A DNA stretch of 64,000 nucleotides from Rouxiella chamberiensis (GTDB lineage: Bacteria > Pseudomonadota > Gammaproteobacteria > Enterobacterales > Enterobacteriaceae). The DNA lies in NCBI RefSeq assembly GCF_026967475.1, contig NZ_CP114058.1, positions 1,674,001 to 1,738,000 of the forward strand, written 5' to 3'. This document shows positions 48,701 through 61,000 of the stretch, one piece after another (position 1 is the stretch's first letter; each line of letters begins with the position of its first letter). Made by a program: the position numbers and the translations under genes. The notes under the pieces are model-generated. The model ran no database searches. It was not told the DNA's origin and saw only the letters and a program-made list of their open reading frames with translations.

Positions 48701-51449
48701 CGAGATAGCCAAGCGCCACGCCGTCACCGCCCAGATACAGCTCACCCACCGCGCCCAGCGGCACCGGATGCCGATGTTTGTCGAGCACATAGGCGCGGGT
48801 ATTGCCAATCGGACGACCAATCGGAATGCTGCCGCCCTGCGTCGAGACGCCCGCTATCGGGAAGGTGGTGGCAAACGTGGTGGTTTCGGTCGGTCCATAC
48901 CCGTTGACCAGCCTGACCTCGGGATGCGCGCGCAAAACCTGGGCAATAATATTGGAATCCAGTGCATCGCCGCCGATAAACAGCGTCTTGAACTGCGGCA
49001 GAACCGGTGCCAGCTCGCTATAAAGCTGATTAAACAGTCCCACGGTCAGCCACATCTGGTTTACGCGGTGCTGCTTGAGGGCGCGAACCAGCGCAGGCGG
49101 AGACAGCAAGACATCCTGCGCTATCACCACGCAGCAACCTCCCGACAGCAGCGGTGCCCAGATTTCCAGCGTGCTGGCGTCGAAAGCCGTGTTGGCGGCC
49201 AGCGCCATGCGATCGTTTGGGGAAAAATCGCCGACGCCGCTGTTTATCACCAGCCGCGCGATGGCCCGATGCGGCACAACCACACCTTTTGGAATGCCGG
49301 TCGAACCCGAGGTATACATAATGTAGGCCGGGTCCGTGGCCTCGCTCGAGGCGGTCACCACTTCACGGCTTGCGGCCTTGACTTCGACGCTGTCGACATC
49401 CAACACCGGTACCGCCACGTCGTCGGCCAACGTCTGGTCGGCGTCCGTCAGCAGCAGGCGCGCGGCGCAGTTGTCGAGGATCCCGTTCAATCGCGCGGGT
49501 GGTGCCAGTGGATCCAGCGGCACGTAGGTTGCCCCCGCTTTCAGGACAGCCAGCGTCGCCGCCAGCAAGGCACTGCCACGCGGCAACAGCAGCGCCACGA
49601 CATCCTTCGGCTTGATGCCTTCAGCCACCAGCCTGTGTGCCAGCTGATTTGCCCGCTGGTCCAGCTCGCGATAACTGAGCTTAGAGGCATCGTCGATGAC
49701 CGCGATGGCGTCGGGCGTGCGGGCAACCTGTTGTTCAAAAAGACGGTGCACGGTGTCATGGGCTGGATAATCCGTGGCCGTGTTATTCCACGTTGTCAGC
49801 AGTTGTCGGCGTTCGGCGGCAGGCAGAATATCCAGCGCGTGCATCGGTTTGTCCGGCTGGCTCTCTAGCGCCTGCGCCAGACTGCGCATCGTCTGCTGGA
49901 GATAACCCAGGATACGCTCGGCCGACAGAGGTTCTGCCGCCAGCACGTTCAGGCGCAGCGTCTCACCGAAATCATCCACCGATACGGTCAGCGGATAATC
50001 GGTGCGCTCCTCGAAACCGTGCCATTCCACCGCGTCGCGCTCACCCGAGGTATCAATCTGCTCCTCGGCGGATTGTTGGTTGTGGCGATAGTTGAACAGC
50101 ACATTAAAGAGCGGCGTCGGCGGCGCAACGCCGCTACAACGCTGCGCCAGTCCAAGCGACGCATGCTCATGGCTCAGCAGGGCGGCCAGACGTTGATGCG
50201 TGATGCGCACACTCTCTTCAACGCCGACAGAACCCAGGTCGAGACGAAGAGGCAACGTATTGATGAACGGACCCATAATCTGATCGGCCCCTTCTCCTGC
50301 CTGCAAACGGCCAAGCAGGATAGTGCCGAAGACCACGGTGTCGCTGTCGCTGGCGCGCGCCATCACCTGTCCCCACACCAGATGACAGAGGCTGCCCATG
50401 CTGACGCCAAGACGGCGGGCCTGCGCGCGCAGACTGGCGACCAGCACCGGGTCGACGTCCTGACGCCGTTCGACCACGTTGGCGTTGTCCACCGCGCGCT
50501 GCGCAATCCCGAACGGCTGCGTGGGTGCATCGATATCGCCCAGCATCGCGCGGAAAAACTGCGCGTGCTGCGCCTCTGACTGTTCGGTGCGTATTTTGGC
50601 AATCAGGCGACGAAACGGCTGCGCGGCAGGCAAGCGATGTCCCTGCCCCAGCATAAAGGCGCGAATGTCCTGAATCATTATCTGTAACGAGGCGATATCG
50701 TCTATCAAATGGTGTTGCAGCATCACCATTTCCCAGCGTCCGCTGTGCGGGTCTTGTGCCGTAAACAGGCTCAGCAGCGGAGCCTGCGTCAGATCGACCC
50801 GGTAATGCGCCGGGTCATAACGCTGTACCAGTTGCTGCATCACCGGCCCGTGCGCCGGGTCTATCTCGACCTCGACAAGCCGGACCCTGGCCTCGCGCAG
50901 CACCACCTGCGCCGAGGTCGACAAGCCCTGCCACAGGAATGCGGTGCGCAGAATATCGTGGCGATTGACGGTCTGCTGAACCGCCTCGACGTACTGCTGC
51001 ATCACCTCGCGGTTGGCGAGCGACACCTTGGCAAACTGCAAATAAGGGTCGCCCTTGTCGCTCAGTTGATGCAGAAACAGGATCCCCTCCTGCAACGGCG
51101 TCAGCGCATAGATATCCTGAATATTGGCGACCCCGCCCGGGATCCTGGCGACGATGGCGTCAATATCGGGCTGGGTCAGCGTAATCAGCGGCAGCATGTC
51201 AGGCGTCAGGGCGCGCGTTTGCGGCGTAATGCGATTGGCCGGGGCGTTCGCACCCTGTCCGCCCGACGCGGAGAACAGGTTGCCCTCCCGCAGGGCGGCA
51301 ACCAGCGAAGGTTTGTGCTCACGCAATGCCGCCTTGATTTCCGGGGTCAACGACCCCTTTGCTGCCTTGATGACCAGAGATTCACCCTCCAGCGTCAGGG
51401 CGATGCGGGCATCATCAAGCGTGGTTAACAGGTCATCGAATCCCATCAT
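45727..51449 (-). CDS. NRPS protein 3: docking-C-A(Val)-PCP-C-TE (frameshift near 3' end)
   Basis: Final assembly-line protein, about 1907 residues after repair. Domains: TubC-like N-terminal docking (1-55), condensation (about 110-540, HHLIDDIAS at 246), adenylation (about 560-1055), carrier (MGGHSILA, about 1120), second condensation (about 1180-1610, HHIACDAFS), thioesterase (about 1650 on, LLGHSFGG). Reading the ten A-domain pocket residues by eye gives DALWFGGTFK, close to valine codes such as DAFWIGGTFK. The frame as given leaves the conserved path after MTAE; a missing G near 45909 explains it, and repair continues as DQDRERRDIDASGWANWAEKL to a TAA at 45727. Its ATG overlaps the stop of protein 2. 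Confidence 0.93.
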
Positions 51450-54400
51450 ATTCTCATCTCGTCCAGTTCAACGGTGCGTTCGGACAGCTCGGCCAGCGTC
51501 GGGCTTTCAAACAGCGCACGGATTTCGATACTCATGTCGCGCTGACGCAAATGCTCCATCAATTGCACCGCCAGCAGCGAATGACCGCCCAGCTCGAAGA
51601 AGTTGTCGTGACGACCGATGCGCTCCACGCCCAGCAACTGCTGCCACAGTTCGGCCATCACGATTTCGACCTCGCCCTGCGGCGCGGCGTAGGTGCGACG
51701 AAAGAAAGAGGCATCGTCGGGCAGCGGCAGCGCCTTGCGGTCCAGCTTGCCATTGGCGGTCAGCGGCAGTTCGTCGAGTTTGACGAAGGCGGCGGGCACC
51801 ATATAGTCAGGCAACCGGGCGGCCAGCTTGCTGCGCCATTCGGCAATGTATTCGGAAGTGCTCAATCCTTCGGCAGCGGCTGCCACCACCACATAGGCGA
51901 CCAGCCGCAGATCGCCCTGCGCATCTTCGCGGGCCACCACGACGGCGTCCCTGATGGACGGCTGTTTCTGCAACGCCGCATCGATTTCACCCAGCTCGAT
52001 ACGGAATCCGCGAATCTTGACCTGATTGTCGTTACGGCCGAGATACTCGATATCGCCGTTGGGCAGGTAACGCGCCAGATCGCCGGTGCGGTACATGCGT
52101 GCCCCGGCCTCGGAGACAAACGTATCTTTCAGGAAACGCTCGGCGGTAAGGTCGGGACGATTAAGATAACCGCGCGCCACGCCTACACCGCCGATGTACA
52201 GTTCACCGACCACGCCCGCCGGAACCGGTCGCCTATGCTGGTCGAGCAGATAGATGCGCAGGTTGGCAATCGGGCGGCCAATCGGCACCGTTGCCGTGGC
52301 GGGCAAATCCTGCGGACAGGTCCACGACGTCACATCGATGGCGGCTTCGGTCGGTCCATAGAGGTTATGCACCACGGTGAGCGGCAGCACGTTATGACAG
52401 GCCGCCACGCTTTGGGAACTCAGCGCTTCGCCGCTACAGACGATTCGGCGCAGGCTGCGGCAGGCGGTTGCGTCATCGCTTGCCAGGAACAGGTTGAGCA
52501 TCGACGGCACAAAGTGAAGCGTGGTGATGTTATGGGTCTGGATAACCTGCGCCAGCGCACGCGTGTCTTTGTGCGCGCCCGGCGGGGCCACGACCAGCGT
52601 CGCACCGACGGAGAGCGGCCAGAAGAATTCCCACACCGACACGTCAAAGCTGAAGGTGGTTTTTTGCAGCACGGCGTCGCTGGCGTCGAGCTGATAGGCT
52701 TCCTGCATCCATTGCAGGCGGTTGATTAATCCGCGATGTTCGTTCTCGACGCCTTTTGGCTTGCCGGTGGAACCGGAGGTATAAATCACGTAGGCCAGAT
52801 TGCGGGCGGTCAGGCCTAGCTCGTCCGCAGACAGCGGCGTGGTCGGCAAGTCGGAATTCGCCAGCCATTCGGCATTCAGCTCGAAGGTCGCGACGCCTGC
52901 GGTATCCAGCCCGGCCGTGACTTCACACCCGCGCGGGTCGAGCAGCAGCAGCGCCGGAGCGGCGTCCTGCAGAATATAGGCCAGTCTTTCCTGCGGATAA
53001 TCCGGGTCCAGCGGTACATAGGCACCGCCCGCCTTGAGGATCCCCATCAGACCAATCACCATCTCGATGCTGCGATCCAGACACAGCGCCACGCGGTCAT
53101 CCGGTTTGACGCCCTGACGATGCAGATGGTGCGCCAACTGGTTCGACACCGCGTCCAGCTCGCGGTAACTCAGGGTACGGCTGCCAAAGCGCAGCGCCGG
53201 TGCCTGCGGCGTCCTTTGCACCTGCTGCTCGAACATCTGGTGCGTGTAGGCCACCTCGGGATAAACGCGGGCGGTATCGTTCCACTGGTTCAGCAGCAGA
53301 TGGCGCTCCGCGGCGGGCAGAATATTGATCTGTTCCATCGGCGTATGCGGGGCTTCCTCCAGCGCCTTCGCGATGTTTTCGAGGGCGTGCTGCATGTAGC
53401 CAAACAGCAATTGCGGATCCAGCGACTCGACCACCTGAATGTTCAGGCCCAGCGCGCTGCCGTAATCGTCCACGGACAGCGTGATAGGATACGTGGTGCG
53501 CTCCTCGAAGCCGTCCCACTGGTCTGCTTCGGGAACCACAAAGTCCAGCGACTTGCTTTCGGATTCGCGATTGTGGCGATAGTTGAACAGGGTATTGAAC
53601 AGCGGCGTCGAGCCGGTCATGCCACTGCAACGCAGCGCCAGCGCCAGCGAAGCATGTTCATGACTCAACAGTTCGGCGAGACGCTTATGGGTGGCGCGGA
53701 CGCTCTCTTCGACGGTGGCGCCCGCCATATCCAGACGCAGCGGCAAGGTGTTGATAAACGGCCCCATAATCTGGTCGGCACCGTCACCGGCATGCATGCG
53801 GCCAAACAGAATGGTGCCGAACACCACGGAATCCTGCCCGCTGAGACAGGACAGCACCTGTCCCCAGGCCAGGTGGCAGATACTGCCGAGACTCACTCCC
53901 AGTCGGCGCGAATAGGCGCGCAGCACATCATTGAGGCGCTGCGGCACCTTGCGGGTGACTTCGATGATGTCGGCGTCGTCGAGCATGTTCACCAGCCCGT
54001 ACGGCGTGGTCGGCTCCTCGATATCGCCCAGCGTCGAGCGGAAATAGCGCTCGTGCTCCTGCGGGCTTTTCCCGAGACGCACCTGCGCAATCAGGCGGCG
54101 GAAAGGTTGCGCCTCGGGCAGTTGATGTCCGCGACCCGCAAGGAAGGTATGGATTTCGGAAGAAAGGATCAGCACCGAAGTAATGTCATCAATCATATGA
54201 TGCAGTACGCGGAACATCTCGTAGCGTTCTGCCTGCCTGTCATAGGCCATAAAGGCGTGCAGCAGCGGTGGTTTGGCCAGATCGATGCGGTAGTGTGAAG
54301 GATCGAATCGTGCCGCAAGCTGTTCGGCGACAGGCCCGTCGGCAGGGTCCAGTTCGACCTCGAGCACGTGAAGGCTGGCCTGACGCTGCACCACCTGACA

Positions 54401-54931
54401 CGGCGTCGATACGCCTTCCCAGTAAAATCCGGTGCGCATGATGTCGTGACGATCGACCACTTTCTGCACGGCGGCGAGATAGTTATCGACTTTTTCGCGG
54501 CTGTCGAAGCTCATCTGCCCCGTTTGCAGGTATGGGTCGCCCTTGCTTGCCAGCATGTGGTGGAACAGAATGCCCTCCTGCAACGGTGCCAGCGAATAGA
54601 TATCCTGAATATTGGCAACGCCGCCGGCAACCTGCTCCACCACGTGGTCGATATCGCTCTGGGTGAAGTCAATCAGCGGCAGCAGTTCCGGGGTGATGGC
54701 GGTGGTCTGCGGCGTAATTTTATTGGCCGGAACCACCACTTCGAAGGCGCTCGACAGACGACGGCCGTTGCGCAGTGCATGGACCATCGTCGCCTTGTGC
54801 TCGCGCAGTGCGCTTTTAATCTCGCTGGTCAGCGCCCCTTTGGCAGCCGTGATAACCAAATCCTCGTTATCCAGCGAGATCGAGATTTTTGCCTCTTCAA
54901 GGGTCAGCAGTAACTGTTCGAAATCGCTCAT
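51446..54931 (-). CDS. NRPS protein 2: docking-C-A(Ser)-PCP
   Basis: Single-module NRPS of 1161 residues from the ATG at 54931 (GGAG eight bases upstream; the longer frame further upstream is not coding). Domains: TubC-like docking (MSDFEQLLLTLEEAKISISL start), condensation with VLHHMIDDITS, adenylation with TSGSTGKPKG and NLYGPTEAAIDVT, and carrier ELGGHSLLAVQ. The A-domain pocket reads DVWHVSLIDK, one change from the serine code DVWHLSLIDK. It overlaps protein 3 by four bases, so the two are translationally coupled. It accepts the chain from protein 1. Confidence 0.93.
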   Translation of the reverse strand: MSDFEQLLLTLEEAKISISLDNEDLVITAAKGALTSEIKSALREHKATMVHALRNGRRLSSAFEVVVPANKITPQTTAITPELLPLIDFTQSDIDHVVEQVAGGVANIQDIYSLAPLQEGILFHHMLASKGDPYLQTGQMSFDSREKVDNYLAAVQKVVDRHDIMRTGFYWEGVSTPCQVVQRQASLHVLEVELDPADGPVAEQLAARFDPSHYRIDLAKPPLLHAFMAYDRQAERYEMFRVLHHMIDDITSVLILSSEIHTFLAGRGHQLPEAQPFRRLIAQVRLGKSPQEHERYFRSTLGDIEEPTTPYGLVNMLDDADIIEVTRKVPQRLNDVLRAYSRRLGVSLGSICHLAWGQVLSCLSGQDSVVFGTILFGRMHAGDGADQIMGPFINTLPLRLDMAGATVEESVRATHKRLAELLSHEHASLALALRCSGMTGSTPLFNTLFNYRHNRESESKSLDFVVPEADQWDGFEERTTYPITLSVDDYGSALGLNIQVVESLDPQLLFGYMQHALENIAKALEEAPHTPMEQINILPAAERHLLLNQWNDTARVYPEVAYTHQMFEQQVQRTPQAPALRFGSRTLSYRELDAVSNQLAHHLHRQGVKPDDRVALCLDRSIEMVIGLMGILKAGGAYVPLDPDYPQERLAYILQDAAPALLLLDPRGCEVTAGLDTAGVATFELNAEWLANSDLPTTPLSADELGLTARNLAYVIYTSGSTGKPKGVENEHRGLINRLQWMQEAYQLDASDAVLQKTTFSFDVSVWEFFWPLSVGATLVVAPPGAHKDTRALAQVIQTHNITTLHFVPSMLNLFLASDDATACRSLRRIVCSGEALSSQSVAACHNVLPLTVVHNLYGPTEAAIDVTSWTCPQDLPATATVPIGRPIANLRIYLLDQHRRPVPAGVVGELYIGGVGVARGYLNRPDLTAERFLKDTFVSEAGARMYRTGDLARYLPNGDIEYLGRNDNQVKIRGFRIELGEIDAALQKQPSIRDAVVVAREDAQGDLRLVAYVVVAAAAEGLSTSEYIAEWRSKLAARLPDYMVPAAFVKLDELPLTANGKLDRKALPLPDDASFFRRTYAAPQGEVEIVMAELWQQLLGVERIGRHDNFFELGGHSLLAVQLMEHLRQRDMSIEIRALFESPTLAELSERTVELDEMRI

Positions 54932-55034
54932 TTTGTAATCTCCGTGATGAAAGCCGGTAAGCCCTGATATTGTTGATAAGGTAATGCCACGAAACGCGTA
55001 AGGTCGTGGTGCTGCCATTCTGGACGTAAAGTGT

Positions 55035-58000
55035 TCAAAGTCGTGTCTCCGCAAGCTCGAGCGTTTTGGCCGCAAGGTCTGCCAAAACGGGCGTATCAAA
55101 TAAGGTGCGTATTTCGATGCTGAGCCCTTTACGGCGCAGCTGTTCAATCAGCCTCACGGCCAGCAGCGAATAACCGCCGAGTTCAAAGAAATGGTCCTGA
55201 CGCCCGACCTGCGGAACACCCAGCAACTCCTCCCACAGCAATGCCATCGTGGTTTCGATGCTTCCCTGCGGCGGGGTGTAGGCGCGACGGGCGAATGCCA
55301 CGTCGTCGGGTGCCACCAGCGCGTTGCGGTCAATCTTGCCGTTGGGCGTCAGCGGCAGGGCGTCGAGCATCACGAAGGCGGCGGGCACCATATAATCGGG
55401 CAAGGTCTCCTGAAGATGCCTGCGCAGAGTCTTGCGGCCAAACAGGCTTTGCACCCTGCTCTTGAAGGTCGCGAGATGTGTCAGCGCCGACTGCGCATTC
55501 TCGGGCACCAGCCAGTCCACCAGGCAGGCCACTTCGTTGACGCCGATTTCACGCAGCTGTTCGGCCACGGCCAAGGCGGATTCCGGCGTGCCGATAAACG
55601 ACAGCTCGCGGGTGTAACGTTTGAAGGCAAACTCCAGCAGGCTTCGTTTATCGTCTTCGCCAAGCGCCTCGAGGTTGATATCCTGCTCTTTCAGCCAGCA
55701 GGAGAGCAGGCTGAGATGCCCCTGCAAATAGTCCAGGAACGGACCTTTGGCCTGCTGCAATACCTCGTCGTGGTCGGCCCCGAGGTAGGTGTGGATCATC
55801 ACGGTTACCGTGCCGGTCAGCGGGTCATAACCGGCCTTTTCCCGCGCGGCGCGATAAATATCGATGTGGTCGGCAAGCCCCTGCATGTTCTGGGTGAGCA
55901 TGTGGGTCAGTACATTCGCGCCCGTACTGCCCGCATAGGCAAAGGTTTCGGACGTGCCCGCCGCGGTTATCCACAGAGGCAGGCTCTTCTGCACGGGTTT
56001 CGGGTAAATCTCCACGGCAATCTCATTGTCGTGGCTGTCCAGGCGCGTCACGCTGCCGCCCTGCCACAAGGTGTTCAACGCGTCGATGCTCTGGCGCATC
56101 ACGTCTCGGCGCGCGCGATAGTTATGCGGAGCCAGCACGAAATCCTGCTGATTCCAGCCCGACGCAATTCCCACGCCCACGCGGCCATTTGACAGGTTGT
56201 CGACTATCGACCAGTTTTCGGCGATCGTCACAGGGTCGTGCAGCGGCAGCACCACACTCCCGGCGCGCAGCTGGATGTTGCGCGTACGACTGGCGAGCGA
56301 GGCATGAAGCAGCGCAGGGTTGGCGTAGAGGCCGCCCACGCTGTGAAAATGGCGTTCCGGCGTCCATATCGCCGTAAAGCCGTGCTGGTCGCCAAACTCT
56401 GCCGCCTCGGCGAAATCCTGATACCCCTGACGGGCATCGCTGGTCGCGCCAAAGAAGAACAGGCTGAAATCGAGATTGTCTGTGGCAGGCGCGTGATCCT
56501 CGGCTCTCTCTTCGAGGGAGCGCGGCACCACATAGGCCACCAGACGGGTCGCACCGGCCAGATCGTCGCGAGCGACCACCACGGCCTCCCGCACCAGCGC
56601 ATGGCTTTGCAGACGGGCTTCAATCTCCTGAAGTTCGATGCGATGACCGCGCAGTTTCAACTGGCTGTCGGTACGCCCAAGGTAAATCAGCCGTCCGTCG
56701 GCCATAAACTGCGCGAAATCACCGGTGCGGTACAACCGCGCCTCGGGGTCGCGGGAGAAGGGATCGGCGATAAACCGCTCGGCAGTGAGCTCGGGGCGCG
56801 CGTGGTAGCCACGCGTGACACCGTCACCTCCGATATACAACTCACCGATAGCGCCCAGCGGCACGGGATGGCCGTTGGCGTCCAGCAGATACACCTGAGT
56901 GTTGGCAACAGGACGTCCAATCGCCTGGTTGTAGCGGTCGACGTCGTCGGCCTCGACCCGCTGGCAGGTTGACCAGATAGTCGTTTCGGTCGGGCCGTAG
57001 AGGTTCCACAGCGACTCGCCAAAAACATGCAGACGTCGCGCCAAATCGCTTGGCAATGCTTCGCCGCCGCAGAGAATTTTCAGCTGCGGATGCGGCGTGG
57101 CATCGGCATCGACCAGCGCACGCCACGTGGTCGGCGTGGCCTGCATGATGCTGATGGCCGCGTCCTGCAACAGCACCAGCAGCGCATACGGGTCTCTCGC
57201 CTGACTGCGGCTCGCCAGCAGGATGGAAGCGCCGGTCATCAGCGGCAGATACAGCTCCAGCCCTGCGATATCAAAGGAAATACTGGTGACCGACAGCAGG
57301 CAGTCTTTCGGCGTCAGGTTGAACAGCGCCTGCATGCCCGTCAGGAAATTGCCAACCTGCCGATGCTCGACCATAACGCCTTTCGGCTGACCGGTGGAGC
57401 CCGAGGTGTAAATGACATAGGCCAGATGCGCGGAGGTCAGCGCCGCCACGCGCGGATTGGTCGCAGGCAGAACCGCCAGAGACTGCGCCTCGTCGTCCAG
57501 ATTCAGGCATGTCAGCGAAGGTGCGCTTTCCGCCGTCAAGACCTGACTGCCGCGGGCGTCGACCAGCAACGCTTTCGGACGGGCATCCTCCAGAATGTAG
57601 GCCAGCCGTGCTGCGGGATAGTCGGGGTCAAGCGGCACATAGGCCCCGCCAGCCTTGAGGGTCGCCAGCAAGGCAATCAGCAGGGTTTCACTGCGATCGA
57701 TGCAGACCGCGACGCACACATCCGGCCCGACGCCCAGCGCAATCAGTCGATGCGCCAGTTGATTGGCCCGCTGATTCAGTTCGGCATAACTCAGGCGCAC
57801 CTCGCCCATTCGCAGCGCCACGGCGTGAGGCTGTTTTTCCGCCTGCTGCTCGAACAGGCTGTGAATCGTCGCCGCGTTCGGGAAAGGCAAGGCCGTTGCA
57901 TTGAAGTCGCCAAGCAACCGCTGGCGCTCGTCGGCGGGCAGCACGTTCAGCTGATGGAGTGAAATCGACGCCGAAGCAGGCGGCATCGCGGCTTCGAGCG

Positions 58001-61000
58001 CGGCTACCAGACTGTGAATACTTTCGGTGAAATAGCCCGCAATGCGCGCACTTGAGAGTGATTCGACGGCCTGAATACCGACCTCGAGCTGGTTGCCGAC
58101 CTCGTCTATCGAGGCGGTAACCGGATAGTGAGTGCGCTCCTCGAAGCCGTGCCACGTCACGCCATCCTGCTCGATGGGACCCAGCACATCGATATCGGTC
58201 GGGCGGTTGTGTCGATAGTTCAACACCGCGCTGAACATCGGCGTGGGCGACACGATACCGCTGCACTGCTGGGCCAGCGACAAGGTCGCATGTTCATGTT
58301 TTATCAGGGCGCTCAGGCGCTGATGGGTGAGACGCACGGCGTCTTCGACAGCCCCTTGCCCCACATCCAGTCGTAGTGGCAGCGTGTTGATGCACGGCCC
58401 TAGAATCTGCTCGCTGCCCTCGCCCTGCATACGCCCCGACAACACGGTGCCGAAGACCACCGTTTCGCGCCCACTGATCGCGCCCATCACCCGCGCCCAG
58501 CTCAGATGACAGAGAGAGCTGACGCCCACGCCAAGACGGCGGGCCTGATAGCGCAGCCGTTGCACCCATGTGGCGTCCAGCGTCTGACGGGTTTCGATAA
58601 TGCGCAGCCCCTGAAGATGCCCGCCCTTGAGATTGAAAGGCACCGTCGGTTCGCTGACATCGGCCAGCATCGCGCCGAAAAATGCCCGCTGCGCATCGGT
58701 ATTATCCTGTCCCTGCAACGCGGCGACATGGTGGCGGAACGGCACCGCAGGCGGCAGGCTGCTGCCCTTGCCGGTCAGAAACGCCTGAATGTCGGCGAGC
58801 AGAATCTGCAGCGAGGCCAGATCTTCGACCAGATGATGCAGATACATCAGCGCCTGCCAGACATCCTGGTTCGCGGTCATAGGCCACGACCATCTTCAGC
58901 AGCGGCGGCTGCGCCAGATCGATACGGTGAGATTCGGGTGCATGACGCGCCTTGAGTTGTTCGACTATCGATCCCTGGGCCGCATCGAGATTTACCTCTT
59001 CGACGTGCAGACAGGCGTGGCGCAATACCACCTGCACCGGTTTCTCCAGCCCCTGCCAGATAAACGCGGTGCGCAGCACATCGTGACGTTCAATCACCCG
59101 CTGCACGGCGTCTAGATAGTTATCGAGCGTAGTGCGCTGCGCAAAGGACAAATGACCGCATTGAAGATAAGGGTCACCCTGCTGTTCCAGCAGATGATGG
59201 AAGAGTATGCCCTCCTGAATCGGGGCCAGCGCGTAGATATCCTGAATATTGCCAAGACCGCCGGAGACGCGCGCCACCAGGCTGTCGAGCTGGGGTTGAG
59301 TCAACGACACCAGCGGAAACAGCGCCGGATGCAGCGAGGGGGTTTCGGGGGTCAGCAGCGTGGCCGGTACGGCTTTTTCGGCGCAAACCGGCGGTTCAAG
59401 GGCGATGTGGGTCGCCAGGTCGGCCAGCACCGGATATGCGAACAGCGTCGGCACATCGGTATACAGATTCAGGTCGCGCAACTTTATCCGCAGTTGCATC
59501 GCGAGCAGCGAACTGCCGCCCAGCTCGAAGAAGTTGTCCTGACGCCCTACCTCGCCAACGCCCAGCATCTCCTGCCAAAGTTGCGCCAGCGTGGTTTCGA
59601 TTCCGCGATGCGGCGCGTCGAAGTCACGTTGCAGATAGGCACGGCTGTCAGGCTGCGGCAATGCCTTGCGATCGATTTTGCCGTTGGCAGTCAGCGGCAG
59701 CGAAGACAGCATCACAAAGGCGGCCGGGATCATATAGCTCGGCAGTTGCGTGGCGAGGATTTCACGCCACGGGCCGATAACCTCATTGCCGCAGACCTCG
59801 TGCGGCACCACATAGGCGACCAGACGCGGTTCGCCGCCGTCGACGGTCAGTCCGACCACCGTGGCTTCTTTTACCTGCGGCAGCGCGGCGAGACGGGATT
59901 CTATCTCGCCGAGTTCGATGCGGTATCCACTCAGCTTTATCTGATGGTCGCGACGGCCGAGAAACTCGATGCGGCCGTCCTCGAACCAGCGTCCAATGTC
60001 CCCGGTGCGATAGACTCTGCCGCCCGCTACCCAGGGATCGGCGATAAAATGTTTGGCCGTCAGGTCGGGACGATTGACATAACCGACCGCCACGCCCTCG
60101 CCGCCTATCCAGATTTCACCCGCCATGCCCGGCGCACAGAGCTGGCCCAGCGTGTCGACCACGTACATGCGGGTATTGGCAATCGGCCGGCCAATGCTCA
60201 GGCGATTATCCTGCTGCGGCTCGGCATCGCGCATCCACGCCGACGACATAATGGTGGTTTCTGTCGGCCCGTAGCCATTGATGTAGCGGCAGCGCTCACT
60301 CCAGCGCTCGATAAGCGCGGGGGTTGGCGCGGAACCGGCGGTCAGCAGCGTCATGCCCTCCGGCACGCGCGACGGATCCAGATGTGCAAGATAAGGCGGT
60401 GGAAACGCAGCGAAGCGGATGTCGTGTGCATTCAGGTATTCGCTCAACGCCGGAGGGTTCTGAATCAGCGCGTTCGATAACAGATGCAGTTCACAACCGC
60501 GTGTCAGGGTGCCGAAAATCTCGCCCGCCGAGGCATCAAAGGTATAGGGCGCAAACTGCATGATCGGCTGACCTGCGCTGAAAATCCCGAGGTCTTCACA
60601 CCAGCCGCAGAAGTTAATGAGATTACGATGGCTGATTTCCACGCCCTTTGGCGTGCCCGTCGTGCCGGAGGTGTAAATGATATAGGCGATGGTCTGCGAA
60701 TCCACAGCCGCCGTTGCCACGTGGGTTTCGTCCGTCCGGTCGTTCGCGATAAAATCATCGACGAACAGCAGATTGCCGCTCTCTTCTTCGGCAAAGCTTG
60801 CCCGCGAGGCCTGCGTGGTTAAGGTCCAGCGAACCTCTGCGTCTTCAAGAATAAATGCCCGGCGCTCGCGCGGCGCATCCAGCGCGATCGGCACATAGGC
60901 GGCCCCGAGTTTGATAATGCCAAGCATGGCGGCGATCAGGTCGGGCGTTTTCTCCATGCTGAGCACCACGCGATCCCCCTGCGCGACGCCCGCCTGCTGC

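Noticed and set aside
47253..49868. Long plus-strand frames opposite the NRPS genes (400-450 codons)
   Set aside because: They are complement shadows of well-defined C, A and PCP domains, with high Arg/Gln/His content and no recognisable domain.
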